A DNA stretch of 64,000 nucleotides from Fictibacillus marinisediminis (GCF_023149135.1 NZ_JAIWJX010000002.1:806001-870000); one strand, 5' to 3'. Shown: positions 42,475 through 51,704, numbered from the stretch's first letter. The notes: generated from the letters alone by a model not told the origin. Numbers and translations are program-made.

Positions 42475-42548
42475 TTGACAGAATAATCGTAAAACGATAA
42501 GCTTTAGAAAATAGTATTACATATATAATTAAAACGAAAATAAAACGT
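42475..42548 (+). promoter_or_regulatory. paaK promoter region with operator-like dyads
   Basis: A consensus -35 TTGACA (42475-42480) is followed 17 bases on by a weak -10 TAAGCT (42498-42503). A perfect dyad ATCGT-AAA-ACGAT (42486-42498) lies in the spacer. A second possible -10, TATAAT, is at 42524-42529. Five bases after it is ACGAAAATAAAACGT (42534-42548), an ACG-N9-CGT element. The same element lies beside the paaA and thioesterase promoters. Control by PaaX is inferred. Confidence 0.5.
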
Positions 42549-42567
42549 CATACTTAATAACTAAAAA

Positions 42568-42581
42568 TGAAAGGGCTTACA
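42568..42581 (+). promoter_or_regulatory. cre-like site before paaK
   Basis: TGAAAGGGCTTACA differs from a canonical cre (TGAAAGCGCTTACA) only by G for C in the central CG. It is 18 bases before the paaK start. The central change may weaken CcpA binding. Confidence 0.4.
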
Positions 42582-42598
42582 AACTAAAGAAGAGGTGA

Positions 42599-43933
42599 AT
42601 GAAGTTGATCTTTGATCGGGAAATCGAATGCATGGAACGAGGGGGAAAGCAGGAACTTCAGTTATCAAGACTTAAGGAAACAGCTGGGAAGGTATATGAG
42701 AGAGTCCCTTTTTACCGAAAAGCATTTGTGGAAAAAGGGATAGCGCCTGAGGATATTCATACGCTGGAAGATATAAAAAAATTGCCGTTCACCGTAAAAA
42801 AGGATCTAAGGGATCATTACCCCTTTGGCCTTTTTGCGGTGGATACAAAAGAGCTGACACGCGTTCATGCTTCTTCGGGTACGAGCGGGAAGCCTACCGT
42901 CGTTGGATATACGGCAAAAGATATTGAAAACTGGAGCGCAATGGTGGCACGGTGTATCGCGATCGGCGGAGGTGAGCCTGGAAAATTCCTTCATAACGCA
43001 TACGGTTACGGCCTCTTTACAGGAGGACTTGGCCTTCATTTCGGCTCAGAACGCCTGGGGATGGTGACTGTACCGGTGTCTGGAGGCAACACGGAACGCC
43101 AAATCCTGCTCATTGAAGACTTTAAGCCAGAGGTGATCTGCGGAACTCCGTCCTATATCCTGACTATTGCAGAAAAGATGGAGAAAATAGGCAAGGATCC
43201 TCGCGCTACTTCCTTAAAATACGGCATATTTGGTGCAGAGCCTTGGTCAGAGGAGATGAGGACTGCTCTAGAAGAAAAGCTGAATATTAAAGCGATGGAC
43301 ATCTATGGACTCAGTGAAGTGATGGGGCCGGGGGTAGCCATGGAGTGCCATGAAGCACAGGACGGACTTCACATCATGGATGACCACTTTTTTGTTGAAG
43401 TGATCGACCCTGACACACTTGAACCAGTTCCTGAGGGGGAAACGGGCGAGCTTGTGTTTACTAGTTTAACGAAAGAAGCCTTCCCTGTCATAAGGTACCG
43501 CACAGGCGATATCGCTTCGCTTCGTACGGGAAAATGCGTCTGTGGACGCACTTCCGTCAGGATGTCACGTGTTAAAGGCCGGATTGATGATATGCTCATT
43601 ATCCGCGGTGTCAACGTTTTTCCATCCGAAATTGAGGACTGTCTTCTGAAAGCTGAGGATCTTGTTCCTCATTATCAGCTCCACGTTCATGCAGACGGTT
43701 TTAAAGAGAATGTTCAGCTTCACGTAGAGATTACAGAAGCTTGTTTCACACGCATGGAACAAAACCTTGACCATGTGGAATTGGAATTGCTCAAAGACCG
43801 AATCAAGCATGCGGTTAAAAGCAGCTGTCTTGTAAATCTGGATATCCATCTGCTTCCACCGGGCTCCATTCCAAGGTCTGAAGGGAAGGCAGTTCGGGTG
43901 GTCAGGCATAAAACCGCTCAATTAGGTGTATAG
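42599..43933 (+). CDS. paaK: Phenylacetate-CoA ligase PaaK
   Basis: This 444-residue adenylate-forming enzyme joins phenylacetate to CoA with ATP. It has the ANL nucleotide-binding loop in HASSGTSGKPTVVGYTAKD, the AMP-binding YGLSEVMGPG, and the hinge with the Asp in YRTGDIA. The C-terminal RIDDMLIIRGVNVFPSEIE is typical of PaaK. AAGAGGTGA precedes ATG 42599. It is followed by paaABCD, but a separate promoter lies in the 71-base gap. It is the entry point for free phenylacetate. Confidence 0.95.
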   Translation: MKLIFDREIECMERGGKQELQLSRLKETAGKVYERVPFYRKAFVEKGIAPEDIHTLEDIKKLPFTVKKDLRDHYPFGLFAVDTKELTRVHASSGTSGKPTVVGYTAKDIENWSAMVARCIAIGGGEPGKFLHNAYGYGLFTGGLGLHFGSERLGMVTVPVSGGNTERQILLIEDFKPEVICGTPSYILTIAEKMEKIGKDPRATSLKYGIFGAEPWSEEMRTALEEKLNIKAMDIYGLSEVMGPGVAMECHEAQDGLHIMDDHFFVEVIDPDTLEPVPEGETGELVFTSLTKEAFPVIRYRTGDIASLRTGKCVCGRTSVRMSRVKGRIDDMLIIRGVNVFPSEIEDCLLKAEDLVPHYQLHVHADGFKENVQLHVEITEACFTRMEQNLDHVELELLKDRIKHAVKSSCLVNLDIHLLPPGSIPRSEGKAVRVVRHKTAQLGV

Positions 43934-43937
43934 TTGG

Positions 43938-43982
43938 TTGTTATTTATATGACGATATTTTATAATAACGGTAAATAAACGT
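43938..43982 (+). promoter_or_regulatory. paaA promoter with operator-like dyad at the start point
   Basis: -35 TTGTTA (43938-43943), 17-base spacer and a consensus -10 TATAAT (43961-43966) lie directly after the paaK stop. One base later comes ACGGTAAATAAACGT (43968-43982), an ACG-N9-CGT dyad that would cover the transcription start. The 57843-57888 region has the same geometry. Confidence 0.55.
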
Positions 43983-44004
43983 AATATAATTAGGAGGGCT
44001 TATT

Positions 44005-44970
44005 GTGCAGGCAGGTCTCAGCTTTGAACAGTTAACGAACGATGAAAAGCACCAGCACTTTATGGATCGAATCAACCGCGGTGAAAAGATAGAAGCCGAT
44101 GATTGGATGCCGGATGATTATAGAACAAATCTCATTCGTCTCATTTCTATGCATGGCATTTCGGAAATTATGGGAGCGCTTCCAGAAAAGGAGTGGGTCC
44201 CAAAAGCGCCATCCCTTCACCGTAAATTAGCGATTATGGCGAAAGTGCAGGATGAAATGGGGCACGGCCAGCTCTTATTGCGTGTTGCGGAGGATCTCAT
44301 GGCTCCTCACGGGAAAACAAGAGAAGACATCATGCAGGATCTGTTCTCCGGCCGTCTGAAATTTCACAACGTCTTTCATATGGAGGCACCGACTTGGGGC
44401 GATGCCGGAATGATCGCCTGGCTAGTGGACGGAGCAGCCATCATCTCGCAGAGCATGATGCTCGATTCATCATACGGGCCATACGCAAGAGCGTTAAAGC
44501 GTATTTGTGCAGAAGAAGTTTTCCATGCTCAGCATGGCGAGAGCATTATTTTAGCCCTTGCTGAAGGTACACCTGAACAGCGAGCATTGCTGCAGGATTC
44601 CCTTAACCGCTGGTGGACGTCACTGATTATGTTCTTTGGTCCGAAGTCAGCAAAAGAAACGGGCAATTCGAACGCCGATAAGAACATCATGTATAAAATC
44701 CGTACGAAAACGAATGAAGATCTTCGCCAGGAGTTCTTCACCAAATATATTCCGCGCGTCTGGGCGCTCGGCCTTACCATTCCAGATGAAACGATCCATT
44801 TTGATGAAGTGACACAAATGTGGGTGTATCAGGATGTCGACTGGAATGAATTTAAACAGATTGTTTCAGGAAATGGGCCGCGTTCACAGGAACGATTGGA
44901 TTTGAGAAGAAGTTCATATGACAACAACGGCTGGGTTCGGGAGGCACTTGCCGCCCAAAAGGCGATCTAA
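44005..44970 (+). CDS. paaA: 1,2-phenylacetyl-CoA epoxidase subunit PaaA
   Basis: This 321-residue catalytic subunit of the ring epoxidase has a ferritin-like di-iron site. ExxH-type motifs are seen in KVQDEMGHGQLL and CAEEVFHAQHGES. It opens phenylacetyl-CoA aerobically to the 1,2-epoxide together with PaaB and PaaC. GTG 44005 follows TAGGAGGGCTTATT. The length agrees with the roughly 310-residue proteobacterial protein. The reductase subunit PaaE is not encoded in the window, so electrons must come from another carrier. Confidence 0.95.
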   Translation: MQAGLSFEQLTNDEKHQHFMDRINRGEKIEADDWMPDDYRTNLIRLISMHGISEIMGALPEKEWVPKAPSLHRKLAIMAKVQDEMGHGQLLLRVAEDLMAPHGKTREDIMQDLFSGRLKFHNVFHMEAPTWGDAGMIAWLVDGAAIISQSMMLDSSYGPYARALKRICAEEVFHAQHGESIILALAEGTPEQRALLQDSLNRWWTSLIMFFGPKSAKETGNSNADKNIMYKIRTKTNEDLRQEFFTKYIPRVWALGLTIPDETIHFDEVTQMWVYQDVDWNEFKQIVSGNGPRSQERLDLRRSSYDNNGWVREALAAQKAI

Positions 44971-44992
44971 AGCGGAGGAGAGTGGATAACGA

Positions 44993-45340
44993 ATGAGCGA
45001 ACAAGGAAACCATTTTTATAACGTGTATGAAGTGTTCAGCAAGAAGACAGATAAAGCTCCTTTTCAGCATCAGTTCAGCCTGCTTGCGCCGAACGCAGAT
45101 ATGGCTCTTGTCATGGCAAAGGAAAATTTCTTCCGCAGAGAGACAGTGGCTGACATTTGGGTCGTCAAACGGGAGAACATCCGCGGCTTAACCCAGAGTG
45201 AAAGGGAAATGCTGAAAAGACTGGATAAAGACTATAGAGAAACTAAAGGATATGGTTACCTGAAGAAAAAATGGCGTGACTACAATCAGGAGCAGTTTAC
45301 AGAACAGCACATTATGGGCGGAAGGGAAGAGAGCCGATGA
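44993..45340 (+). CDS. paaB: 1,2-phenylacetyl-CoA epoxidase subunit PaaB
   Basis: This 115-residue protein has the PaaB pattern: YNVYEVFSKKTDKAPFQHQF, then LAPNADMALVMAKENFFRR and the WVVKRENI segment. PaaB bridges the PaaAC heterodimers and is essential for activity. GGAGGAGAG precedes the ATG. It overlaps paaC by ATGA. Confidence 0.93.
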   Translation: MSEQGNHFYNVYEVFSKKTDKAPFQHQFSLLAPNADMALVMAKENFFRRETVADIWVVKRENIRGLTQSEREMLKRLDKDYRETKGYGYLKKKWRDYNQEQFTEQHIMGGREESR

Positions 45341-46143
45341 CCGGAGAAACATTAAACCAACAAGAAAAAACAGCGCTCAAGGAATTGATCTATCAGCTGG
45401 CAGATGATGACTTTATCCTGGCTTACAGAGGATCGGAATGGCTTGGACTCGCTCCCCATATCGAAGAAGACGTTGCGTTTTCTTCCATCAATCAGGACAT
45501 GATGGGGCATGCATCAATGTACTACCACCTTTTGGAGGATCTTGGTGAAGGAGAAGCGGACCGCATTGCGCATCTCAGAAAACCCGAAGAGTTCCGCAAT
45601 GCCATCCTGCTTGAAAGGGTGAACGGAAGCGGGACCTATCTTGATAAACCGGACTATGACTGGGCATTTGCCGTCGTAAGAAACTATTTTTATGCGGTCC
45701 ACAAACACATCCGTCTGGAATCGCTGAGAATGTCTTCCTACGAACCGCTGGCCAATGCAGCGAAGAAAATCATGACAGAGCAGTATTACCATTTGATGCA
45801 CTGGGATATTTGGTTCAAGCAGCTCTTAATGAGCACAGAAGATGCGAAGCACCGCATGCTGTCAGCAGTGGATAGAGTATGGAGAGATTTTGGCGGAGTA
45901 CTTACGCTGGGTCCATTTTATGGAGAGATCGTAAAAGCTGGATTAATAGAAGATGAACCGCTTCTGAAGAAACGGTGGCTTAACAGGATTGAGAAAGTAT
46001 TCTCGGAAACCGGAATAACAGTACCAGGTGAGCCGCTGATTGAAAGCGGAAACGGCCGGAAAGGCGAGCATACGCCTGACCTTGCTGAAGCCCTTTCCAC
46101 TCTTTCAGAAGTGTATGCCACTAACCCGGCTTCCGGCTGGTAA
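45337..46143 (+). CDS. paaC: 1,2-phenylacetyl-CoA epoxidase subunit PaaC
   Basis: This 268-residue ferritin-like structural subunit has lost most metal ligands, as known for PaaC. It begins with ELIYQLADDDFILAYRGSEW and includes INQDMMGHASMYYHLLEDLG and MTEQYYHLMHWDIWFKQLL. PaaC forms a heterodimer with PaaA and helps bind CoA. It starts inside the paaB stop (ATGA) and is followed by paaD after 30 bases. Confidence 0.93.
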   Translation: MTGETLNQQEKTALKELIYQLADDDFILAYRGSEWLGLAPHIEEDVAFSSINQDMMGHASMYYHLLEDLGEGEADRIAHLRKPEEFRNAILLERVNGSGTYLDKPDYDWAFAVVRNYFYAVHKHIRLESLRMSSYEPLANAAKKIMTEQYYHLMHWDIWFKQLLMSTEDAKHRMLSAVDRVWRDFGGVLTLGPFYGEIVKAGLIEDEPLLKKRWLNRIEKVFSETGITVPGEPLIESGNGRKGEHTPDLAEALSTLSEVYATNPASGW

Positions 46144-46173
46144 CAAAACGCAGGACCGGAAAGGAGAGACAGC

Positions 46174-46674
46174 ATGGTTATACAATCTATGAATCTCAAA
46201 GAAAAAGTGATCTCAGCCCTCAAGGATGTAAAAGACCCGGAGATTGCTTCTGTAAGCATCCTGGACCTGGGGATGATTGAAGATGTTGAGGAAAGAGAAG
46301 GCTCTGTACTCATCAAAGCGCTGCCTACGTTCGTTGGCTGTCCGGCCCTTCATATCATTGAAAGAGATGTTAAACAGGCTGCCTGTGCTGTAGAAGGTGT
46401 GAAGGAAGTTCATGTGGAGTTTGTCTACACGCCGGCTTGGACAACAGACCGGATTACTGAAGAAGGCAAAGAGAGATTAAAAGAGTTTGGGATTGCGCCT
46501 CCGCCGGCAAATCATGTGATGGGGGAACCGTGGTGCATCGATTGTCCGTATTGCGGCTCCTCATATGTAACCATGGAGAATATCTTCGGCCCAACGGCAT
46601 GCCGCAGTATCCTATATTGCAAGTCTTGTAAAAACCCCTTTGAAGCGATGAAGCCTGTAGCAGACATGAACTGA
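46174..46674 (+). CDS. paaD: PaaD, DUF59 and zinc-ribbon maturation protein
   Basis: This 166-residue protein joins an N-terminal MIP18/DUF59 domain (about residues 7-85, with LKDVKDPEIASVSILDLGMI) to a C-terminal zinc ribbon. The ribbon has paired Cys in CIDCPYCGSS and YCKSCKNPFEA. PaaD is thought to help assemble the iron centre of the epoxidase, because DUF59 proteins act in Fe-S cluster delivery. ATG 46174 follows GGAAAGGAGAGACAGC. The 156-base gap that follows has an A-rich stretch but no obvious gene. Confidence 0.92.
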   Translation: MVIQSMNLKEKVISALKDVKDPEIASVSILDLGMIEDVEEREGSVLIKALPTFVGCPALHIIERDVKQAACAVEGVKEVHVEFVYTPAWTTDRITEEGKERLKEFGIAPPPANHVMGEPWCIDCPYCGSSYVTMENIFGPTACRSILYCKSCKNPFEAMKPVADMN

Positions 46675-46830
46675 AAAAGAAGACTCTTTTCTAAACCGCT
46701 CCCAAGAGCAGCTTCAGTTACGAAAACAGCAAAAAAAGAAAAAGGGGAACAGCCAGTTTTATAGAAATGATGTAAGGCTGTCTGCTGATGATGACGAACC
46801 ATAAAAAATCAAGTCGAAAGGAAGATACAA

Positions 46831-47136
46831 ATGGTAAAATTGATCGCACTTTATAAAACTCCGGAGAACAAGGAAAGTTTTGATGACCATTATTTCGGTA
46901 CACATACGGAGGTAACGAAAAAGATTCCAGGGCTTCGCAAAATGGAAGTAACAAAGATTGTAGGCTCCCCAATGGGAGAAAGCAAATACTACTTGCTCTG
47001 TGAAATGTATTATGACGATCATGAATCATTAAAAGCAGGGATGAAATCAGCTGAAGGAAAAGCTTCGGGCAAAGACTTGATGTCTTTTGCCGGAGACCTC
47101 GTTACATTGATGATCGGTGAGGAAGTGAATGAGTAA
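46831..47136 (+). CDS. EthD-family protein of the paa operon
   Basis: This 101-residue protein is of the EthD/dimeric alpha-beta-barrel family, with VKLIALYKTPENKESFDDHY near the start and TKKIPGLRKMEVTKIVGSP. Members occur in paa clusters of Gram-positive bacteria, but no activity is proven; a role in handling a reactive ring-opened intermediate is inferred. GAAAGGAAG precedes ATG 46831. It overlaps the next gene by eight bases. Confidence 0.8.
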   Translation: MVKLIALYKTPENKESFDDHYFGTHTEVTKKIPGLRKMEVTKIVGSPMGESKYYLLCEMYYDDHESLKAGMKSAEGKASGKDLMSFAGDLVTLMIGEEVNE

Positions 47137-47905
47137 TTTCACAACGATAACGTCAAAAGTAGAAGAGGGTATTGCCCTGATCGAGCTTAACCGCCCCAAG
47201 GTACTTAACGCCATCAACCGAAGCATGGTGTCAGAGCTTCTGTCTGCTTTTGAGCAATATGACCGTGATGACCAAGTGAAAGCGATCGTTCTAACCGGAA
47301 ATGACCGGGCATTTGCTGCTGGAGCCGATATCGATGAAATGATGAATGACGATGCCATTACGCTTGAACTGCTTAACCAGTTCAAGGATTGGGACCAGCT
47401 GCACACCATCAAGAAGCCGGTTATCGGAGCAGTAAGCGGATTTTGTTTCGGCGGCGGGTTTGAGCTTGCGCTGTGCTGTGACATCCTTTTTGCTTCTGAA
47501 AAAGCACAGTTCGGTTTTCCGGAAGTCAAGCTTGGCGTGATGCCAGGTGCAGGAGGAACAGTCAAGCTGACCAAGCTCATGGGGCAGAAAAAAGCACTTG
47601 AATGGCTGTGGCTCGGTGAATCGATGACTGCGAAGGAGGCTCATCAGTACGGGGTGATCAACAGGGTAGTAGCTCCTGAACTCGTGTTAGAAGAAGCAAT
47701 GAAATTTGCACGTACCATCGCTTCCAAAGCGCCGCTCTCCTTACGGTTGATTAAAGAGACGGTCTATAAAGCGGTCGATGACTCTGTTCTCGACGGCATG
47801 CAGTTTGAAAGAAAAAATTTCTATCTGCTGTTTTCTTCTGAAGACCAGAAGGAAGGAATGAAAGCTTTTGCTGAAAAACGGCGGGCTAATTTTAAGGGGA
47901 AATAA
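47129..47905 (+). CDS. paaF: Enoyl-CoA hydratase, PaaF-like
   Basis: This 258-residue crotonase-fold protein has the oxyanion-hole segments AAGADIDEM and CFGGGFELALCCD. The PEVKLGVMPGAGGT segment carries catalytic Glu. It most likely hydrates 2,3-didehydroadipyl-CoA in the lower phenylacetate pathway. It overlaps the EthD gene and precedes paaG by 13 bases. Crotonase family members are hard to assign by sequence alone, and the third paralogue at 50925 could carry this role instead. Confidence 0.75.
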   Translation: MSNFTTITSKVEEGIALIELNRPKVLNAINRSMVSELLSAFEQYDRDDQVKAIVLTGNDRAFAAGADIDEMMNDDAITLELLNQFKDWDQLHTIKKPVIGAVSGFCFGGGFELALCCDILFASEKAQFGFPEVKLGVMPGAGGTVKLTKLMGQKKALEWLWLGESMTAKEAHQYGVINRVVAPELVLEEAMKFARTIASKAPLSLRLIKETVYKAVDDSVLDGMQFERKNFYLLFSSEDQKEGMKAFAEKRRANFKGK

Positions 47906-47917
47906 GGAGGAGCGCTG

Positions 47918-48688
47918 ATGTTTGAAACAATTATGTACGAAACAAGAGCAGGAGTAGCCTGGATTACACTGAACAGGCCCGACAAACTCAACGCGTTCAT
48001 GAGTGTGATGCATAAAGAGATGCTTTCCGCGTTAAAAACGGCCGGCAAAGATGAAGAAGTCCGTGCCATCGTTATCACTGGCGCAGGGCGTGCGTTCTGC
48101 TCCGGCCAGGATCTCGGCGGAAGCGACAATCCTGACTACGGAGAGGTTCTCCGTCAAGGCTATAATCCAATGGTCCAGGCGCTTGTTTCCATTGAGAAGC
48201 CGGTCATCGCTGCTGTAAACGGAGTGGCAGCCGGCGCCGGAATGAGTCTGGCACTTGCCTGTGACTTCAGGTTGGCTTCTGAAAAAGCGAGCTTTATCGA
48301 GGCATTCATCCATGTAGGCCTTGTGCCCGATTCAGGCAATCTGTACTTCCTTCCGAGGCTTGTCGGACATGCGAAAGCCATGGAACTTGCTGTTTTAGGC
48401 GAGAAAATTTCTGCTGAACAGGCAAAAGAGTTGGGTCTTGTCACAAAGGTTGTATCCGATGAAGCTTTTGTTCAGGAAGTGGAGACATTTGCGGTGAGAT
48501 TGGCGAATATGCCTACGAAAGCAATTGGTCTGATCAAACGATACATGAATAAAAGCTGGGAGAGCGATTTAAACGAAGTGCTGGAATATGAGGCACTTGC
48601 ACAGAAAACAGCGGGCTACACCCAGGACCATAAAGAAGGGGTTACCGCATTCATGGAAAAACGCAAGCCCGTGTTTACAGGGAAATAG
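47918..48688 (+). CDS. paaG: 1,2-epoxyphenylacetyl-CoA isomerase PaaG
   Basis: This 256-residue crotonase-fold protein is best read as PaaG. The oxyanion motif is CSGQDLGGSDN and GAGMSLALACD. The catalytic acid is Asp in the FIHVGLVPDSGNLYFLPRL segment, typical of PaaG, rather than the Glu of hydratases. It converts the epoxide to the seven-membered oxepin-CoA. AAGGAGGAGCGCTG precedes the ATG. Two hairpins lie between it and paaH. Confidence 0.85.
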   Translation: MFETIMYETRAGVAWITLNRPDKLNAFMSVMHKEMLSALKTAGKDEEVRAIVITGAGRAFCSGQDLGGSDNPDYGEVLRQGYNPMVQALVSIEKPVIAAVNGVAAGAGMSLALACDFRLASEKASFIEAFIHVGLVPDSGNLYFLPRLVGHAKAMELAVLGEKISAEQAKELGLVTKVVSDEAFVQEVETFAVRLANMPTKAIGLIKRYMNKSWESDLNEVLEYEALAQKTAGYTQDHKEGVTAFMEKRKPVFTGK

Positions 48689-48698
48689 ATTGTATGCT

Positions 48699-48806
48699 GG
48701 AATGTGGCTGGTTCTAACCAGCTTCCATTCCTTCAGGAAGACAAACTTTCAAGGATCTATTATAGCTGAAAAATAAAAAAAGCGGGCTGCAGCAGGGCTC
48801 GCTTTT
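48699..48806 (+). other. Two hairpins between paaG and paaH
   Basis: GGAATG/CATTCC (48699-48704 and 48726-48731) with inner GGCTGGTT/ACCAGC form one stem. AAAAGCG/CGCTTTT (48778-48784 and 48800-48806) form another, with only a short U-run. They may partly terminate or stabilise the paa mRNA between its upper and lower genes. The 152-base gap has no gene. Confidence 0.6.
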
Positions 48807-48840
48807 GCAACATTCAAGGAATGTGGAGGAGATACCATTG

Positions 48841-49710
48841 ATGCAATCCATCGTTGTTGTCGGATCAGGAGTAATGGGCAGAGGAATTGCCTACAGTGCA
48901 GCAGTAGGGGGCTTCCATGTGCAGCTGGTTGATGTTCAGGAGGAAGCGCTAAAAAACGCGGAACGTGAAATAGAAGCCATTTTTTCAAAAGGTGTTGCCA
49001 GAGGAAAGCTGGGTGCAGAAGAAGCTGAAACGGCAAAAAATCGGCTTTTTTACTCCAGCCATCTTTCGGAAGCGGCAAGCCAGGCTGACTTAATCATTGA
49101 AGCCGTTCCGGAAAATCTTGAGATTAAAAAGGCTGTATTCACCGAGCTGGACAAAACAGCACCAGACCACTGCTATTTAGCTACAAACACATCGACTATG
49201 AGCCCGACTGAAATCGGTTCATTTACGCAGCGTCCTGAAAAGGTTATCGCCATGCACTTTTTCAATCCGGTCCACAAGATGCCGCTTGTTGAGATTGTAA
49301 GGGGACATGAGACGAGTGATGAAACAGCAGCTGCGGTAAAAGAAGCAGCAGAGCGGATGGGAAAAGAAACGGTCATTGTTAACGAGTTTCCTGGCTTTGT
49401 AACGAGCCGGATCTCGGCGATGGTCGGAAACGAAGCGTTCTATATGCTTCAGGAAGGTGTAGGTACTCCCGAAGAAATCGATAAAGCGATCAAGCTTGGT
49501 TTAAACTATCCGATGGGGCCGTTTGAACTTGGCGATCTTGTCGGTCTGGATACACGGCTTAACAACTTAAACTATCTTCATCAGACCCTCGGTGAAAAAT
49601 ACCGTCCATGTCCGCTTCTTGTTAAATATGTGAAAGCGGGAAGACTTGGCCGCAAGACCGGACGCGGCGTCTATGATTATATGATCGAGAAGGGCGGCGT
49701 AACCAAATGA
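48841..49710 (+). CDS. paaH: 3-hydroxyacyl-CoA dehydrogenase PaaH
   Basis: This 289-residue NAD-dependent dehydrogenase has the Rossmann motif VVGSGVMGRGIA and the catalytic His region MHFFNPVHKMPLVEI with Glu in the pair. ENLEIKKAVFTELDKT and GLNYPMGPFELGDLVGLDT also match the 3-hydroxybutyryl-CoA dehydrogenase family. It would oxidise 3-hydroxyadipyl-CoA to 3-oxoadipyl-CoA. GGAGGAG precedes ATG 48841. It overlaps paaJ by four bases. Confidence 0.92.
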   Translation: MQSIVVVGSGVMGRGIAYSAAVGGFHVQLVDVQEEALKNAEREIEAIFSKGVARGKLGAEEAETAKNRLFYSSHLSEAASQADLIIEAVPENLEIKKAVFTELDKTAPDHCYLATNTSTMSPTEIGSFTQRPEKVIAMHFFNPVHKMPLVEIVRGHETSDETAAAVKEAAERMGKETVIVNEFPGFVTSRISAMVGNEAFYMLQEGVGTPEEIDKAIKLGLNYPMGPFELGDLVGLDTRLNNLNYLHQTLGEKYRPCPLLVKYVKAGRLGRKTGRGVYDYMIEKGGVTK

Positions 49711-50912
49711 GAGAAGCCGTTATTGTCGATGCAGTGAGGACGCCCATCGGCCGCTACAAAGGCGGGTTGAAAAACGTCCGGCCGGATGACCTTGCCAGTA
49801 TTGCCATTAAGGCGTTACTGGAGAGAAATCCGAAAGTACCAGCTGCAGAGGTTGAAGAAGTTATTCTTGGAAACGCAAATGGTGCAGGAGAGGATAACCG
49901 GAACGTAGCCCGCATGGCGGCGTTACTGGCAGGACTTCCTGTCGAGGTTGGAGGCACGACGATCAATCGATTGTGCGGTTCCGGACTTGATGCCGTCATC
50001 TATGGAGCAAGGGCCATCATGGCGAATGAGGGAGATATTTTCATTGTCGGCGGAACGGAAAGTATGACAAGAGCACCTTTCGTAATGGCGAAGCCGGATG
50101 CGGAATTTCCGCGCGGCGACATGAAGATGTTTGACACAACAATCGGCTGGCGGTTCATCAACCCGCTCCTTAATGAAAAGTATGGAACGGACTCTATGCC
50201 GCAGACGGCTGAAAATGTGGCGCAGCGCTTTGGAGTTTCCCGTGAGGCGCAGGACAGCTTTGCGGCAGAGAGCCAGCACAGGGCCCAGAAAGCGATAGAA
50301 GCGGGGCGGTTTAACGAAGAAATCATTCCTGTAGTTTTAAAGGATAGAAAAGGCAATGAAACCATTTTTGATAAGGATGAGCATCCTAGACCAGGTACAA
50401 CAGCTGAAAAATTGTCAGGGCTCAAACCATTGTTTGCCGGAGGCACGATCACTGCAGGAAATGCATCCGGAGTGAATGACGGTGCAGCTGTGCTGTTGAT
50501 GATGAGCGCTGAAAAAGCAAAGGAATTGGGCGTGAAACCTCTGGCGCGCTATAAGGCTTCTGCTGTTGCCGGTCTGGAGCCATCAGTTATGGGGCTGGGG
50601 CCGATTGAAGCGAGCAGAAAAGCGGTGCAGCGAGCGGGCATCACTCTGGAGGAGCTTGGTCTGATCGAACTGAATGAAGCATTTGCCTCCCAATCTCTGG
50701 AGTGCATCAAACAGCTGGAGCTTGATCCGCAAAAGGTAAATGTAAACGGCGGCGCGATTGCTTTTGGACATCCGCTTGGAGCGAGCGGTGCAAGAATCCT
50801 TACGACGCTAATTCATGAGATGAAGAAACGAAACGTAAAGCATGGGCTGGCAACGATGTGCATCGGCGTGGGGCAAGGCATCGCTGCCGTCATTGAAAAT
50901 TTAGAGGAGTAA
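49707..50912 (+). CDS. paaJ: Thiolase PaaJ (3-oxoadipyl-CoA type)
   Basis: This 401-residue thiolase has the nucleophilic Cys in NRLCGSGLDAV, the His in NGGAIAFGHPLGASGAR and the second Cys in ATMCIGVGQGIA. It cleaves 3-oxoadipyl-CoA (and possibly 3-oxo-5,6-dehydrosuberyl-CoA) to acetyl-CoA and succinyl-CoA. Substrate assignment rests on neighbourhood. It is translationally coupled to paaH by a four-base overlap. Confidence 0.9.
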   Translation: MREAVIVDAVRTPIGRYKGGLKNVRPDDLASIAIKALLERNPKVPAAEVEEVILGNANGAGEDNRNVARMAALLAGLPVEVGGTTINRLCGSGLDAVIYGARAIMANEGDIFIVGGTESMTRAPFVMAKPDAEFPRGDMKMFDTTIGWRFINPLLNEKYGTDSMPQTAENVAQRFGVSREAQDSFAAESQHRAQKAIEAGRFNEEIIPVVLKDRKGNETIFDKDEHPRPGTTAEKLSGLKPLFAGGTITAGNASGVNDGAAVLLMMSAEKAKELGVKPLARYKASAVAGLEPSVMGLGPIEASRKAVQRAGITLEELGLIELNEAFASQSLECIKQLELDPQKVNVNGGAIAFGHPLGASGARILTTLIHEMKKRNVKHGLATMCIGVGQGIAAVIENLEE

Positions 50913-50924
50913 GGGGAGAATGAA

Positions 50925-51704
50925 ATGCCGGAAGCTATTCTTTATGAAGTAAAAGACCATATCGCTTATGTTACGTTAAACCGTCCTGAAGTGCTGAACT
51001 GCTTTAACTATCGAACACTGCAGCGGCTCGGTGAGGTTGTTGATGAAATCCATCATAATCAAGATGCCCGTGTTGTTATTTTCACAGGGGCAGGAGAGAA
51101 AGCCTTCAGCGCAGGAGCGGACCTCAAAGAGCGGCGCACCCTCTCAGAGGCCGATGTTAAACGCAACGTACGAAAAATCCGTGATGTATTTTCTGCGGTT
51201 GAGGCGCTTCCGCAGCCTACGATCGCCGCAATTAACGGCCATGCGTTCGGTGGCGGGTTTGAACTGGCGCTTGCATGCGACATCAGAGTTTCCGTTGATT
51301 CAGCTTCCATGGGCCTGACTGAGCTTAGCTGGGCGATTATTCCGGGTGCAGGTGGAACACAGCGGCTTCCGCGATTAATTGGGCAGGCTAAAGCGATGGA
51401 GCTTATTCTGACAGCCAAGAAAATGAAGGCTGATGAAGCCTGGCAATACGGCATTCTGAATAAAGCGGTGACTAGAGAAGAACTGTTGCCGGCATGTGTA
51501 GAATATGCTGCCGCCATCCTGAAGAACGGACCGATCGCTGTGCAGCAGGCAAAGTACTCCATCAAGCACGGTATGGAAACCGACCTGCAGACAGGGCTTG
51601 CAATCGAGGCCAAAGCCTATGAAGTAACCATTCCTACAAAAGACAGAGTGGAGGCGCTTGATGCTTTCAGTGAAAAAAGACCTCCTGTTTTTAAAGGGGA
51701 GTAG
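50925..51704 (+). CDS. Enoyl-CoA hydratase/isomerase, third paralogue
   Basis: This 259-residue crotonase-fold protein has the oxyanion-hole motifs FSAGADLKERRTL and HAFGGGFELALACD, and TELSWAIIPGAGGTQRLPRL with Glu placed for hydratase activity. It resembles YngF-type or methylglutaconyl-CoA hydratase-type proteins more than PaaG. In the paa operon it may take the PaaF hydratase step or the second double-bond step. AAGGGGAGAATGAA precedes the ATG. Last gene of the plus-strand paa run before paaX. Confidence 0.82.
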   Translation: MPEAILYEVKDHIAYVTLNRPEVLNCFNYRTLQRLGEVVDEIHHNQDARVVIFTGAGEKAFSAGADLKERRTLSEADVKRNVRKIRDVFSAVEALPQPTIAAINGHAFGGGFELALACDIRVSVDSASMGLTELSWAIIPGAGGTQRLPRLIGQAKAMELILTAKKMKADEAWQYGILNKAVTREELLPACVEYAAAILKNGPIAVQQAKYSIKHGMETDLQTGLAIEAKAYEVTIPTKDRVEALDAFSEKRPPVFKGE